DNA of 54,060 nt from an uncultured Ruminococcus sp. (lineage in GTDB: Bacteria; Bacillota; Clostridia; Oscillospirales; Ruminococcaceae): NCBI RefSeq assembly GCF_946415235.1, contig NZ_CAMKRR010000012.1:1-54060 (forward strand). Direction: 5' to 3'. The notes beneath the pieces were generated by a model. The model was not told where the DNA came from. It ran no database searches and worked only from the letters and a program-made list of their open reading frames with translations. The translations under genes and the position numbers were made by a program. Below, piece by piece: positions 34,918 to 43,069 of the stretch (the stretch's first letter is position 1; the number at the start of each line of letters is the position of its first letter).

Positions 34918-36327
34918 TTATCTGTATTTCCTCTCGGGATACTTCTGATAATACTCTTCCTTATCCTTATACATAGCCTCGTCCGCGATCCTCATGGCGT
35001 CGCGGATATCGCTTCCCGAGCTGTTATAGAAGCTTCCCACCGAGAAGCATACGCTGTCGGGATCGGATGCGGCTTTCCTGAGATCATGTATTTTTTCATT
35101 GAATGCACTTTCGCTGATATCGGAAGCGATTATCATGAATTCATCGCCGCCTGCGCGGTAGATACTGTCTCCTATGAATACCTCCTGAAGGATCAGCGCA
35201 GCCTTTTTCAGCAGGAGGTCGCCTGCTGCGTGTCCGCCTTCGTCGTTTACGCGCTTCAGACCGTTGAGATCGGCAAAAACAACACCGTAAGGCACTGAGA
35301 TAGTTTCATCACCCGAAACTATATCCATTATCCTGTTATTCATGGCGTTGCGGTTATTGATACCCGTAAGCAGGTCGGTATAACCTATATGCTCAAGGCG
35401 TGTCATCATATTATAGCCTGCGATCTCGGAAGACAGGAAGAAAGAGGTCAGCTCAAGAGTTTCCTTGATACGCTGGGTATTTTCAATATTGAAGTTAGTC
35501 ACCCATATATAGCCTATCATTTCTCTGTTGTGCCTGAGCGGGAACAGTACAATGCTTTCGACTCCCGCTTCTTCAAGGGTGAGATACCACATATTGTTGG
35601 TCTCGCTGATATATTCCATATCCTTGGCGCCTTTTATGATGATACAGTCCCTTTCGCCTAAAGTTTCCCGCCACGAAAGAGCGATATCGTAGAAATTCGT
35701 GAACTGCGTCACGGTTTTCAGAGAGCTGTTCAGCATAGTGCTTTTTGCAAGGATATTGCACTTGCCGTTTTCCTCGTCCATGAGCATGAGGGTGCACACC
35801 TCAGCGCCGCACATCTCGCGGATATCCTGTATTACTTCATTTATTGTCTTTTTGAAGTTGTTCGTGCCTCTCAGCTTAATGCAGGTCCTGAGCACGTCAG
35901 TTGATATAGTCATGGAGCTTGTGGAAGCAGGATTTATGTCATTTACATCGCAGGGCTCTGTTGTGTAGATGCAGTAGCAGACATCTCCGTCCTCGCAGTC
36001 CACGGGAATAAAAGTCATATTGAACCACATATCGCATACGTTCAGGTTTATATATGTGCTTACAGTTTTTTTCAGCACAGCGGCGCGATAGCTCAGATCC
36101 TCGAAATTTGCGGTTTTGGGCAGATATTTTTCATATGGGCTGTTCGGTATGAATTTTGGAGGACGAACATTCGGATCTGTAATAAAAGGCGGGTTTTCCG
36201 CGATATCAATGAACATTTTATTTCCTGCGACTATACGTATATCCTCATAGCTGCCGTCACTTTTCTTTCTTACCGAAATAACGCAGGCAGTCTGGAAAAA
36301 TCCGTCTATTAACTGCTGAAAATCCAT
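34918..36327 (-). CDS. GAF-GGDEF diguanylate cyclase-like protein
   Basis: A 469-residue cytosolic protein. Residues 1-150 resemble a PAS-like sensor (WFNMTFIPVDCEDGD), residues about 165-300 a GAF domain, and 305-460 a GGDEF domain with an intact RAGGDEFMIIASD. The start of the GGDEF domain is IGYTDLLTGINNRNAM. The RxxD inhibitory site five residues before GGDEF is not seen. It should make cyclic di-GMP from two GTP. The chosen ATG at 36327 has AAGAAGGTG upstream. It lies next to an EAL gene fragment on the other strand, an opposing pair of cyclic di-GMP enzymes. The ligand of the sensor part is unknown. Confidence 0.93.
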   Translation of the reverse strand: MDFQQLIDGFFQTACVISVRKKSDGSYEDIRIVAGNKMFIDIAENPPFITDPNVRPPKFIPNSPYEKYLPKTANFEDLSYRAAVLKKTVSTYINLNVCDMWFNMTFIPVDCEDGDVCYCIYTTEPCDVNDINPASTSSMTISTDVLRTCIKLRGTNNFKKTINEVIQDIREMCGAEVCTLMLMDEENGKCNILAKSTMLNSSLKTVTQFTNFYDIALSWRETLGERDCIIIKGAKDMEYISETNNMWYLTLEEAGVESIVLFPLRHNREMIGYIWVTNFNIENTQRIKETLELTSFFLSSEIAGYNMMTRLEHIGYTDLLTGINNRNAMNNRIMDIVSGDETISVPYGVVFADLNGLKRVNDEGGHAAGDLLLKKAALILQEVFIGDSIYRAGGDEFMIIASDISESAFNEKIHDLRKAASDPDSVCFSVGSFYNSSGSDIRDAMRIADEAMYKDKEEYYQKYPERKYR

Positions 36328-36626
36328 ATAAAACACCTTCTTTACAGTTTGTTGATGTTGGAAACTGCACAGAGTCAATGTGCAGTTAACCTATCGAATG
36401 AGTTGGTTTATAATAATTTTACCACAAATATTTGCAAAAAGTCAATAAACAAATAGTAAAAAGCAACAAATGCACATATCGCAGAAAAAAGCACCCGATC
36501 TGTGCCTTGCAAGTAAAAATATTGTAAATAAGTATCGCCAAATGTTGCGATTATATGTGAAATGTGCTACAGTATGCTTGGCGAATTGTCAATAGGATAT
36601 GACGCATCAGAAGTGTGGTGATTTAT
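36328..36626. other. intergenic stretch without a supported gene
   Basis: Between the GGDEF gene and the EAL remnant. A+T-rich, with TATAATAA-like motifs near 36409 that may serve the minus-strand gene. No structure is clear. Confidence 0.6.
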
Positions 36627-36710
36627 ATGAGAGATCGTTTTTCGGTCATATTTGCGGTGATGATAATTGCACTGGCTGTTTGCAGCGTTATTGCATTCAG
36701 ATCGCGCTAG
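36627..36710 (+). pseudogene. short N-terminal membrane-segment remnant before the EAL gene
   Basis: ATG at about 36629 encodes MRDRFSVIFAVMIIALAVCS and a few more residues, ending RSR and a TAG. The single hydrophobic helix would suit the N-terminus of a membrane-anchored GGDEF-EAL protein. A purine-rich GTGGTGA lies upstream. It is probably the start of an internally deleted or frameshifted gene whose EAL part is the next feature. Confidence 0.45.
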
Positions 36711-36759
36711 ATGAACTCATTTTCCGTAGCTCTGCTTACAGGCGCGTTCATACCGCCTT

Positions 36760-37533
36760 GTGGGCGCTTCATTCGGAGTATGCATACCCGTTGAGGAGTT
36801 TGACCCCGCAGCCATAGCGGAAAGGCAGCTCAAGCCCTACCTCCAGCCTATAGTTGACAAAAACGGAACTGTGGTCGGCTCGGAGGCTCTTGTAAGGTGG
36901 ATACACCCCACGGACGGCTTCCTTTCGCCCGGAGCGTTCATTCCCGTATTTGAGAAGAACGGAATGATTGTAGAGGCCGATAAATATATGTGGCGCTGCG
37001 CCTGCGAGATACTGGCAAGCTGGAAGAAAAAGGGCTCGGAATTGTTCATATCCGTTAATATCTCCCCTAAGGACTTCTATTTTATCAATGTTTTGGAGGA
37101 GATAAAGAAGCTCACAGCCGAGTACGGCGTAAGTCCGTCACAGCTCCGCATAGAGATAACGGAAACGGTAATGATGACCGAAGCCGAGCTGCGTATGAAA
37201 ACTCTCAGCGAGTTCAGGAAAATGGGTTATATTGTTGAGATGGACGATTTCGGAAGCGGCTATTCATCGCTGAATATGCTGAAGGATATGCCCGTTGACG
37301 TCCTGAAGATAGATATGAAGTTCCTGAGCAAATCAAAGGACGACGGCAAAGCGCAGACCATACTGCAGAACATCATAAACCTCTCCGAAGATCTCGGTAT
37401 AGACTCGCTGACGGAGGGCGTTGAGACGGAGGACCAGTTCAATACGCTTAACGATATGGGCTGTAAGCTGTTTCAGGGCTACTATTTTGCCAAGCCGATG
37501 CCCCTTGAGGAATTTGAGGATAAGTTTCTCTGA
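36760..37533 (+). CDS. EAL domain protein (cyclic di-GMP phosphodiesterase), likely truncated
   Basis: A 257-residue protein almost entirely one EAL domain: LKPYLQPIVDKNGTVVGSEA (with the EAL motif as EALVRW), ISVNISPKDF, EITETVMMTEAE, MDDFGSGYSSL and LTEGVETEDQF. These metal and substrate residues seem intact. The only starts are a GTG at 36760 without a ribosome site and internal codons, and the frame is closed by a stop at 36727. Thus the N-terminus is probably missing. It could still be active, since EAL domains can work alone, but translation is doubtful. It is likely a decayed partner of the divergent GGDEF gene. Confidence 0.8.
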   Translation: MGASFGVCIPVEEFDPAAIAERQLKPYLQPIVDKNGTVVGSEALVRWIHPTDGFLSPGAFIPVFEKNGMIVEADKYMWRCACEILASWKKKGSELFISVNISPKDFYFINVLEEIKKLTAEYGVSPSQLRIEITETVMMTEAELRMKTLSEFRKMGYIVEMDDFGSGYSSLNMLKDMPVDVLKIDMKFLSKSKDDGKAQTILQNIINLSEDLGIDSLTEGVETEDQFNTLNDMGCKLFQGYYFAKPMPLEEFEDKFL

Positions 37534-37559
37534 ATGTTTAAATAATATTACTTGAAAAG

Positions 37560-37587
37560 CTCCCGAAGTGTTTCGGGAGTTTTTTTT
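37560..37587 (+). terminator. intrinsic terminator after the EAL gene
   Basis: CTCCCGAA (37560-37567) with TTCGGGAG (37572-37579), then eight T. Confidence 0.85.
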
Positions 37588-37760
37588 ACAACGCAAAAGA
37601 GGTCATATCATATGTTAAAACTTATGAAATATATTTACCTGTAAGGTTTTATCAGTGAACTCTAAAGATTAATATATTTTCAAAACGCTGTGTTTTTAAA
37701 CTAAAACTGACCAAAAATTGCTACTCATTAGTCTTTTCTTGCTGTTTTTGACCAATTCTA

Positions 37761-37789
37761 TTTACAAGTAGGAATAATTGATGTATATT
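37761..37789 (+). promoter_or_regulatory. promoter of the xylanase gene
   Basis: TTTACA (37761-37766), 17 bases, TATATT (37784-37789). The rest of the 37600-37968 gap is A+T-rich and non-coding. The leader is about 170 bases long. Confidence 0.65.
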
Positions 37790-37968
37790 ATACTTGCATA
37801 TAAAATGTACAGTTTATTTCGTGATGTGGAGGTATTTTATTCCATTTTCTACTAAGAAAAACGGAGTAAGAGATAAGAATTGGGTGAAAAAACCGGGATA
37901 GACTGTATATGCAAAAAAGAGATAAAGAGAAAAGGTCATTATAATATTTAAAATGAGGAGTGATTTAT

Positions 37969-40446
37969 TTGAAGATGAGAACTTTTAAGAAGATCGTCGG
38001 AAGTGCAGTTTCTGCAATGATGATTGCTTCAAGTCTCCCTGTTACCGCACTTGCTGCCGATCAGCAGATAAGAGGAAACGTAGGCGGTTACGACTACGAG
38101 ATGTGGAACCAGAACGGACAGGGCAACGCTCAGATGAACCCGGGCGCAGGCTCTTTCACTTGTTCATGGAGCAATATCGAGAACTTCCTGGCTCGTATGG
38201 GCAAGAACTTCGACAGCCAGAAGAAAAACTACAAGTCCTTCGGCAATATCGTTCTTACTTATGATGTAGAGTACACTCCAAGAGGAAATTCTTATATGTG
38301 CGTTTACGGATGGACAAGAAATCCTCTTATGGAGTACTACATAGTTGAAGGCTGGGGCGACTGGCGTCCACCCGGAAACGACGGTGAGAGAAAGGGTAAT
38401 ATAACTCTCAACGGCAATACATACGAAATTGCCAAGACAATGCGTTATAACCAGCCTTCTCTCGACGGTACTGCTACATTCCCGCAGTACTGGAGCATCA
38501 GGACCACAAGCGGTTCACAGAATAACACGACCAACTACATGAAGGGCACTATCGACGTATCCAAGCACTTCGATGCATGGAGCCAGAAGGGCCTCGATAT
38601 GTCAGGTACTCTCTATGAGGTTTCCCTTAACATTGAGGGCTACAGATCAAACGGTCAGGCTAATGTTAAGAGCGTAACTGTTACGACCAATGCGACCGAT
38701 GACCAGATGGGTCAGGAGCAGCAGGGCGGCGGCAACGCAGGCGGCAATGACGGCGGCGGCCAGCAGTGGGGCGGCGGCAACGGCGGCGGCTTCGACTTCG
38801 GCGGCGGCCAGCAGGGCGGCTTCGACTGGGGCGGCCAGCAAGGCGGTCAGTGGGGCGGCCAGCAGGGCGGCTTCGACTGGGGCGGCCAGCAAGGCGGTCA
38901 GTGGGGCGGCCAGCAGGGCGGCTTCGACTGGGGCGGCCAGCAAGGCGGCTTCGACTGGGGCGGTCAGCAGGGCGGCCAGCAAGGCGGCGGAAACGCTGGC
39001 GGCGGCAACGGCGGCGGTGGCACCACTTATGAGGGTGCAGGCAGCACCGAGGGCGTAGCAGCTCACCAGAACCTCAACTACAAGTACGAAAAGGGCGGCA
39101 GCGGCTTCAAGGATGTTATGGGACCGTATTTCCGTCTCGGTACTTCCGTAAGCGGCATGGAGATCGGTAACTCACAGGCTCAGCAGTTCATCAAGACAAA
39201 CTACAACTCTATCACCTGCGAAAACGAAATGAAGCCTGATTCTATCGTTAAGGGCGTAAACGGTGATGAAGTAAATATAAGCCTCAGCTCCGCAAGCAAT
39301 ATCCTTAAGTTCGCAGAGCAGAACGGCATCGGTGTTCGTGGTCATACCTTCGTATGGTACAGCCAGACACCTCAGTCCCTCTTCCAGGACAACGGCGGAT
39401 TTGTTTCCAAGGATCGTATGAACAAGCGTCTCGAGAGCATGATAAAGAATACATTCTCACAGCTCCAGAGCCAGTTCCCGAACCTTCAGGTACACTCCTA
39501 CGACGTATGTAACGAGCTCTTCGTTAACGACGGCGGCGGAATGAGACCGGGCAGCAACTCCAACTGGGTAAGAGTATACGGCGAAGGCAACTCTGAGTTC
39601 GTAGTAAACGCATTCAAATACGCAAGACAGTATGCTCCAAAGGATTGTAAGCTTTACCTCAACGACTATAATGAGTATATGAGCGCAAAGACAAACGACC
39701 TTGTAAATATGGCTAAGACAGTCATGAAGGAAGGCGACTATATTGACGGTATCGGTATGCAGGCTCACCTTGACTCAAGATATCCTTCAGCAAGCGAGTT
39801 TGAGACAGCTCTTAAGAAGTTCGCATCTCTCGGTCTTGACGTACAGATCACAGAGCTCGATATCACAAACAGCACAGGCTCAAACGGAACTCTCTATCCT
39901 CAGATCTTCGAGGTTGCTATGAAGAACGCAGCTAATATCTCAACTGTAACTCTCTGGGGTACAACAGATGAGAGAAGCTGGAGAGCTAATCAGAACGGCG
40001 GTTCACCGCTTCCGTTCAGCAACTATCAGCCTAAGTCGTTCTACAACAACATCCTTGCTCTTGCAAATAAGATCGATCCTCCGGCAGTTGCAGGAACAAC
40101 AACAACAACTACTACTACAACTACAACCACCACAACAACTACAACTACAACAACCACAACAACAAAGCCTACCACAACAACTACAACAACAACTACAACT
40201 ACAGCTCCTAAGAAGCCTGAAATGACATTATGGGGCGACGCTAACAACGACGGCGGACTTGACATGGGCGATGCAGTAATCATCATGCAGGCTCTTGCAA
40301 ATCCTGACAAGTACGGCGTAGGCGGTACAGATTCACACGCTCTTACAGAGCAGGGTAAGATAAACGGAGACGTTAACGGCTCTGAGGGTCTTACAACAAA
40401 TGACGCACTTTACATCCAGGAGAAGCTTCTTGGACTCAGAAAGTGA
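37969..40446 (+). CDS. Bifunctional GH11-GH10 endo-xylanase with dockerin
   Basis: An 825-residue secreted enzyme that cuts xylan. Order: signal peptide (1-32, ending LAADQ); GH11 domain (about 35-240) with catalytic Glu122 in PLMEYYIVE and Glu223 in NIEGYRSNG; a Gln/Gly/Trp repeat linker (about 245-355); GH10 domain (about 370-700) with the acid/base Glu516 in DVCNELFV and nucleophile Glu629 in ITELDIT; two threonine runs split by Lys-Pro (about 710-745); and a type I-like dockerin (751-825) with GDANNDGGLDMGDAVIIMQA and GDVNGSEGLTTNDALYI. GAGGAG is 8 bases before the TTG start. By family knowledge this GH11-linker-GH10 plan is known from R. flavefaciens XynA. Attachment to a cellulosome scaffold is likely. 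Confidence 0.95.
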   Translation: MKMRTFKKIVGSAVSAMMIASSLPVTALAADQQIRGNVGGYDYEMWNQNGQGNAQMNPGAGSFTCSWSNIENFLARMGKNFDSQKKNYKSFGNIVLTYDVEYTPRGNSYMCVYGWTRNPLMEYYIVEGWGDWRPPGNDGERKGNITLNGNTYEIAKTMRYNQPSLDGTATFPQYWSIRTTSGSQNNTTNYMKGTIDVSKHFDAWSQKGLDMSGTLYEVSLNIEGYRSNGQANVKSVTVTTNATDDQMGQEQQGGGNAGGNDGGGQQWGGGNGGGFDFGGGQQGGFDWGGQQGGQWGGQQGGFDWGGQQGGQWGGQQGGFDWGGQQGGFDWGGQQGGQQGGGNAGGGNGGGGTTYEGAGSTEGVAAHQNLNYKYEKGGSGFKDVMGPYFRLGTSVSGMEIGNSQAQQFIKTNYNSITCENEMKPDSIVKGVNGDEVNISLSSASNILKFAEQNGIGVRGHTFVWYSQTPQSLFQDNGGFVSKDRMNKRLESMIKNTFSQLQSQFPNLQVHSYDVCNELFVNDGGGMRPGSNSNWVRVYGEGNSEFVVNAFKYARQYAPKDCKLYLNDYNEYMSAKTNDLVNMAKTVMKEGDYIDGIGMQAHLDSRYPSASEFETALKKFASLGLDVQITELDITNSTGSNGTLYPQIFEVAMKNAANISTVTLWGTTDERSWRANQNGGSPLPFSNYQPKSFYNNILALANKIDPPAVAGTTTTTTTTTTTTTTTTTTTTTTTKPTTTTTTTTTTTAPKKPEMTLWGDANNDGGLDMGDAVIIMQALANPDKYGVGGTDSHALTEQGKINGDVNGSEGLTTNDALYIQEKLLGLRK
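38807..38990. repeat. tandem minisatellite encoding the xylanase linker
   Basis: Units such as CAGCAGGGCGGCTTCGACTG and CAGCAAGGCGGTCAGTGGGG are repeated in register to encode QQGGFDWGG and QQGGQWGG. Near-identity at the DNA level indicates recent expansion. Reading this G+C-rich block in other frames gives meaningless proteins. Length may vary among strains. Confidence 0.85.
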
Positions 40447-40483
40447 TATAAAGCTGTTTATTTGGTCTTTATAATATAAAAAA

Positions 40484-40527
40484 CCGACAAGGGAGAGGTA
40501 ATACTCTCCCTTGTCGGGATTTTTTTT
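40484..40527 (+). terminator. strong terminator of the xylanase gene
   Basis: CCGACAAGGGAGAG (40484-40497) with CTCTCCCTTGTCGG (40504-40517), 14 bp perfect, and then GATTTTTTTTG. A partial second hairpin CCGACACCGAAG ... CTTCGGTATCGG (about 40541-40573) and a small AAAGCCT / AGGCTTT (40591-40608) follow; no gene is seen in 40450-40757. Confidence 0.9.
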
Positions 40528-40757
40528 GCAAAAAAATCCCGACACCGAAGAACACTGAAACTTCGGTATCGGTTCAATGAGGATGATTTTTAAAAGCCTT
40601 CGCAGGCTTTAGCAGAAAGCTAAAGCTTTCAACTATTTGAGGACTGGAACTTGATTACCAATCTCTGTGAATATAATATCACTTCCAAGCCCTCTTTATC
40701 AACTCATTTTTTGCAGATTAAGTGGATAAAACGATGATATTGTAACATTTACGTGAA

Positions 40758-40782
40758 AAAGGCGGACTCCGGTCCGCCTTTT
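40758..40782 (-). terminator. terminator of the SulP gene
   Basis: AAAGGCGGAC (40758-40767) with GTCCGCCTTT (40772-40781). On the minus strand it is followed by TTTTTC. Confidence 0.8.
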
Positions 40783-40783
40783 G

Positions 40784-42472
40784 TTATGCTTTTTTGGAAG
40801 AGATCTCATTTTCGATAGCTTCTGCTCTGAGGAGAGCGGTGTCGATATGGTCGCAGAAGTTTTCCCTGCCGACTTCCTCGATAAAGCCGGCCTTGGTCAT
40901 GACCTTCATAGGCTGCTCGTTTACATGAGAGAATACCACCATTACGTTATGGCGCTTGCATCTTTTAACGATACGCATGAGAGCTTCAACGCCCGTAGCG
41001 TCCATAGCGGGAACATTCCTCATTCTTATGCAGAGCACGTCGATATCCTTGTCGCTGAGCACGTACTTATACTTATCGGTAGCAGCAAAGAACATAGGAC
41101 CGTTGATCTCGAATACACGGGTATTCTTCGGTATCTTCTTGAGGAGTATGTTATCGGGGTCGGTGTCCTCGTCGTCGATATCCTTCCATGCATGAGCCTC
41201 AGTAACGTCAGCCATTCGCTTCATGAAGAGGAGAGCTGCCATTACCATGCCTACGCCGATGGCAACAACGAGGTCGAATACTACAGTAAGAATGAGAGTT
41301 ACGAAAAGTACAGCGATATCGCTCTTGGGAGCAGTCTTGACTGTATTTCTGATATTTCTCCAGCCGCACATATTATAAGCAACTATAAAGAGTATAGCCG
41401 CAATAGTAGGCATAGGGATAAGCGAAGCATATGGCATGAGCACAACGAGGATAACTACCAGCACTACCGAGTGTACCATGCCTGCGATAGGAGTACGTCC
41501 GCCGTTCTTTACGTTAGCGGCAGTACGTGCGATAGCACCTGTAGCGGGGATACCGCCGAAGAAAGCCGAGCCGATATTTGCAGTACCCTGAGCGATGAGC
41601 TCCATATTTGAGCGGTGCTTTGAACCTACCATACCGTCAGCAACGACGCAGGAGAGGAGAGACTCAACAGCTGCAAGTACAGCTATAGTGAAAGCATTGG
41701 GGATAAGAGCTCTTACCCTTGCGAAGGTGACCTCGGGAACCGTCAGCTTCGGGAGAGAATTTGATATCTGATAGAGGTCGCCGATAGTATTTACCCTGAC
41801 ATCGCAGAGCTTGACTATAGCGGAACAGACGATGACCGCAATAAGCGAAGCGGGTATCTTTTCCAGCTTTTTAGGCCAGAGGATAAGTATTGCAAGGGAA
41901 ATAACGCCGATAAGGAGAGCCTGCCAGTTTATGGTATCAATGCAGGTGAAGATCTCCTTTACCTTGTCAATGGTCTCTATGGGCTTGTTTTTGAAGGTGA
42001 GTCCCAGGAAGTCCTTGACCTGTCCGAGGAGTATGGTCACGGCGATACCGAAGGTAAAGCCCGTGGTTATAGTACCGGGGATGTACTTGATAAGAGCTCC
42101 GAAGCGGCAGAAGCCCATTACGATAAGTATGATGCCTGCCATTATCGCCGATATTGCAAGACCGTCCATGCCCTCGACCGCAACTATACCTGCGACAGTT
42201 GTAGCGAATGCCGCAGTAGGACCTGCTATCTGTACACGGCTTCCGCCGAGGAAAGAAACTATAAAGCCTGCGATTATGGCGGTATAAAGACCCTGTTCGG
42301 GGCCGACTCCCGAAGCAAGAGCAAGGGCGATCGACAGGGGCAGCGCAATTATAGCGACTATGATACCTGAGATAATGTCCTTGATGAACTGCTCCTTGGT
42401 ATAGGTCTTCATAACCGAGAAAAGCTTTGGTTTGAGCTTTTCCTCCGTTGGTTTCAATACTTTTTCAGCCAT
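40784..42472 (-). CDS. SulP family inorganic anion transporter with STAS domain
   Basis: A 562-residue membrane transporter for sulfate, bicarbonate or similar anions. The membrane part (about residues 20-420) starts IIVAIIALPLSIALALASGV and includes SRVQIAGPTAAF, the conserved SulP anion-site region, and FGGIPATGAIARTA. The cytosolic STAS domain covers residues about 440-550 (VFEINGPMFFAATDKYKYVL, then NVPAMDATGVEALMRIV). The start at 42472 has AGAGG 8 bases upstream; a longer frame to 42568 is inside a palindrome. The substrate cannot be told apart by eye. Confidence 0.93.
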   Translation of the reverse strand: MAEKVLKPTEEKLKPKLFSVMKTYTKEQFIKDIISGIIVAIIALPLSIALALASGVGPEQGLYTAIIAGFIVSFLGGSRVQIAGPTAAFATTVAGIVAVEGMDGLAISAIMAGIILIVMGFCRFGALIKYIPGTITTGFTFGIAVTILLGQVKDFLGLTFKNKPIETIDKVKEIFTCIDTINWQALLIGVISLAILILWPKKLEKIPASLIAVIVCSAIVKLCDVRVNTIGDLYQISNSLPKLTVPEVTFARVRALIPNAFTIAVLAAVESLLSCVVADGMVGSKHRSNMELIAQGTANIGSAFFGGIPATGAIARTAANVKNGGRTPIAGMVHSVVLVVILVVLMPYASLIPMPTIAAILFIVAYNMCGWRNIRNTVKTAPKSDIAVLFVTLILTVVFDLVVAIGVGMVMAALLFMKRMADVTEAHAWKDIDDEDTDPDNILLKKIPKNTRVFEINGPMFFAATDKYKYVLSDKDIDVLCIRMRNVPAMDATGVEALMRIVKRCKRHNVMVVFSHVNEQPMKVMTKAGFIEEVGRENFCDHIDTALLRAEAIENEISSKKA

Positions 42473-42535
42473 TTTACTAACCTCTTTTTCTTTGTTTTTG
42501 GGGTAAATGACTTTTTTGGCGGTCGGAAGCTGTTG

Positions 42536-42655
42536 GGCGTTTGCGTAATTGTCCCGAACTACAAACACAAATTCTGTCAGGACCGCCGTTTACGGCGCTT
42601 ATTATAGTCTTGACTGAATTTGTGTTTGTGGTATAATAAGCAATTGCGAACGCCT
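42536..42655. promoter_or_regulatory. long nested imperfect palindrome containing a plus-strand promoter
   Basis: The region folds on itself in layers: GGCGTTTGCGTAATTG / CAATTGCGAACGCC at the outside, ACAAACACAAATTCTGTCA (42561-42579) with TGACTGAATTTGTGTTTGT (42611-42629, one mismatch), GCTTATTATA (42597-42606) with TATAATAAGC (42632-42641), and CGCCG / CGGCG in the middle. On the plus strand TTGACT (42610-42615) and TATAAT (42632-42637) are 16 bases apart. No gene follows on that strand. The downstream stretch to 43012 contains no gene I can support. Confidence 0.6.
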
Positions 42656-43012
42656 TATGCTCAATAGACCATAAAAATCTTCACATACCCGTTTTTTTCA
42701 AAAAAAGACACGCAACGCTTCTATTATACTACTAATAATAGCGGTTTTCAAGAGATTTCGGACAGGGAGAAAAATTTTGGCGGTTTATATATATTCCTGT
42801 CAGCTGAGGAGAAAAGGATTGAGCAGAATGAGAAATTAGTAAGATATTCACAAAAATCAAAATGCAGATTTGTGTATTGCTACAAAGTTGAAAAATTTTT
42901 TTTCTTATTAAACGGTTTTCCGTTTAATTTCAGTCCATTTCAGCCCACTTACAGGAAGCGGTTTTATGAAAGCGTTCTTAGCCTTTAATAAATATTCAAC
43001 TCTCAGCTCTCA

Positions 43013-43048
43013 ACAAAAAACGAAGCGGCTCTCCATTCGGAGAACCGC
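43013..43048 (-). terminator. terminator of the bceAB-like operon
   Basis: GCGGCTCTCC (43025-43034) with GGAGAACCGC (43039-43048). On the minus strand it is followed by TTCGTTTTTTG. Confidence 0.85.
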
Positions 43049-43069
43049 CTGAACTATATCATGAAAAGC

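Noticed and set aside
38807..38990. CRISPR-like regular repeats
   Set aside because: There are no unique spacers; the units are in-frame codons of the xylanase linker and no cas gene is present.
38647..39066. Ala-rich 139-residue frame and similar frames in the xylanase linker
   Set aside because: These come from reading the G+C-rich tandem repeat in the wrong frames; the GH11-GH10 frame is continuous and meaningful.
42966..43052. 28-codon frame beginning MKAFLAFNKYST after GGAAG
   Set aside because: Its 3' half is the terminator hairpin of the bce operon, and it matches nothing known.
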